Shown: piece by piece, positions 5,867 through 6,051 of the stretch
Layout of the letters: the number at the start of each line of letters is the position of its first letter
Numbering within the stretch: the first letter of the stretch is position 1
Origin: Crocinitomicaceae bacterium
GTDB taxonomy: Bacteria; Bacteroidota; Bacteroidia; Flavobacteriales_D; Parvicellaceae
NCBI GenBank assembly: GCA_002727735.1
Contig: PBXW01000125.1
Span: forward strand, 12,514-18,564
Reading direction: 5' to 3'
Length of the DNA: 6,051 bases
Program-made: the position numbers and the translations under genes
Notes under the pieces: generated by a model
Database searches by the model: none
What the model saw: only the letters and a program-made list of their open reading frames with translations
Told to the model about the DNA's origin: nothing

Positions 5867-6051
5867 ATGTCTAAAGTTTCAGTTGTAATTCCTACATATA
5901 ATAATGCTACTTTTATAGAGAAGTGCTTTAAAAGCGTAGTATCTCAATCATATTATAGACATATTAAAGAAATTTTTATCATTGATGATGGATCAACGGA
6001 TAATACATCTAAAATTTTAAAAAGATTAAAAATAGATTGTGATAAATTGGA
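5867..6051 (+). CDS. Family 2 (GT-A) glycosyltransferase, N-terminal part (runs off right edge)
   Basis: From ATG at 5867 the frame stays open to the window edge, giving 61 complete codons. The N-terminus is a classic GT2 start: [16 protein letters not shown] (residues 5-20), where IPTYN begins the nucleotide-sugar binding fold, then SVVSQSYY (27-34), and [16 protein letters not shown] (40-55). In that last stretch the DDGSTD motif contributes the first conserved Asp residues. These enzymes are inverting, cytoplasmic or membrane-associated, and add a sugar from a nucleotide donor to a lipid-linked glycan. The donor and acceptor cannot be told from this part, and the catalytic region with the DxD motif lies beyond the window. 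The gene starts 19 bases after the stop of the wzy-like gene on the same strand, so the two probably share a transcript. There is no visible Shine-Dalgarno sequence in the gap. Confidence 0.85.
   Translation, partial: MSKVSVVIPTYNNATFIEKCFKSVVSQSYYRHIKEIFIIDDGSTDNTSKILKRLKIDCDKL

Noticed and set aside
1..6051. CRISPR array, tRNA, rRNA, insertion sequence or integrase.
   Set aside because: No regularly spaced repeats, tRNA-like cloverleaf sequence, rRNA-like stretch or transposase/recombinase motif was seen on either strand.

Overview
This is a very AT-rich window (roughly four fifths A+T by eye) of tightly packed bacterial genes, and every recognisable gene fits cell-surface polysaccharide or lipopolysaccharide synthesis. 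The products are rich in Lys, Asn and Ile. UGG encodes Trp and no UGA Trp is needed, so the standard bacterial code applies. No start codon is preceded by a clear Shine-Dalgarno sequence. The base composition, short intergenic gaps and Gram-negative type gene content suggest a streamlined marine bacterium such as a SAR11/Pelagibacterales relative, in a variable surface-glycan island. That assignment is inference: nothing here is taxonomically diagnostic, and an AT-rich endosymbiont or another marine lineage is possible.

Layout: (1) 1-1888, minus strand: hldE (ADP-heptose synthesis) followed, with an 8-base overlap, by a GT9/heptosyltransferase-like gene that runs off the left edge. The hldE reading frame is broken once, at a run of 11 A (T11 on the plus strand, 1498-1508). 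Removing one A joins the two pieces into a normal-length, 474-residue bifunctional enzyme. (2) 1943-2590, plus strand: a lone class I SAM-dependent methyltransferase. (3) 2593-4444, minus strand: a sugar formyltransferase-like gene followed, again with an 8-base overlap, by a NodB/CE4-type polysaccharide deacetylase. (4) 4576-6051, plus strand: a multi-spanning membrane protein of the O-antigen ligase/polymerase (Wzy_C) family, then the start of a family 2 glycosyltransferase that runs off the right edge.

Together the genes could make and attach heptose (hldE plus GT9), modify amino and other sugars (formyltransferase, deacetylase, methyltransferase), extend the glycan (GT2) and polymerise or ligate it (Wzy/WaaL-like). 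The strand changes three times in 6 kb, which fits a locus assembled from small exchangeable cassettes. The points most worth following are the hldE break at a homopolymer with two further runs of 12-13 bases in neighbouring genes, and the overlapping formyltransferase/deacetylase pair, which recalls the formylation/deformylation step of the Arn pathway but could also exchange an N-acetyl for an N-formyl group.
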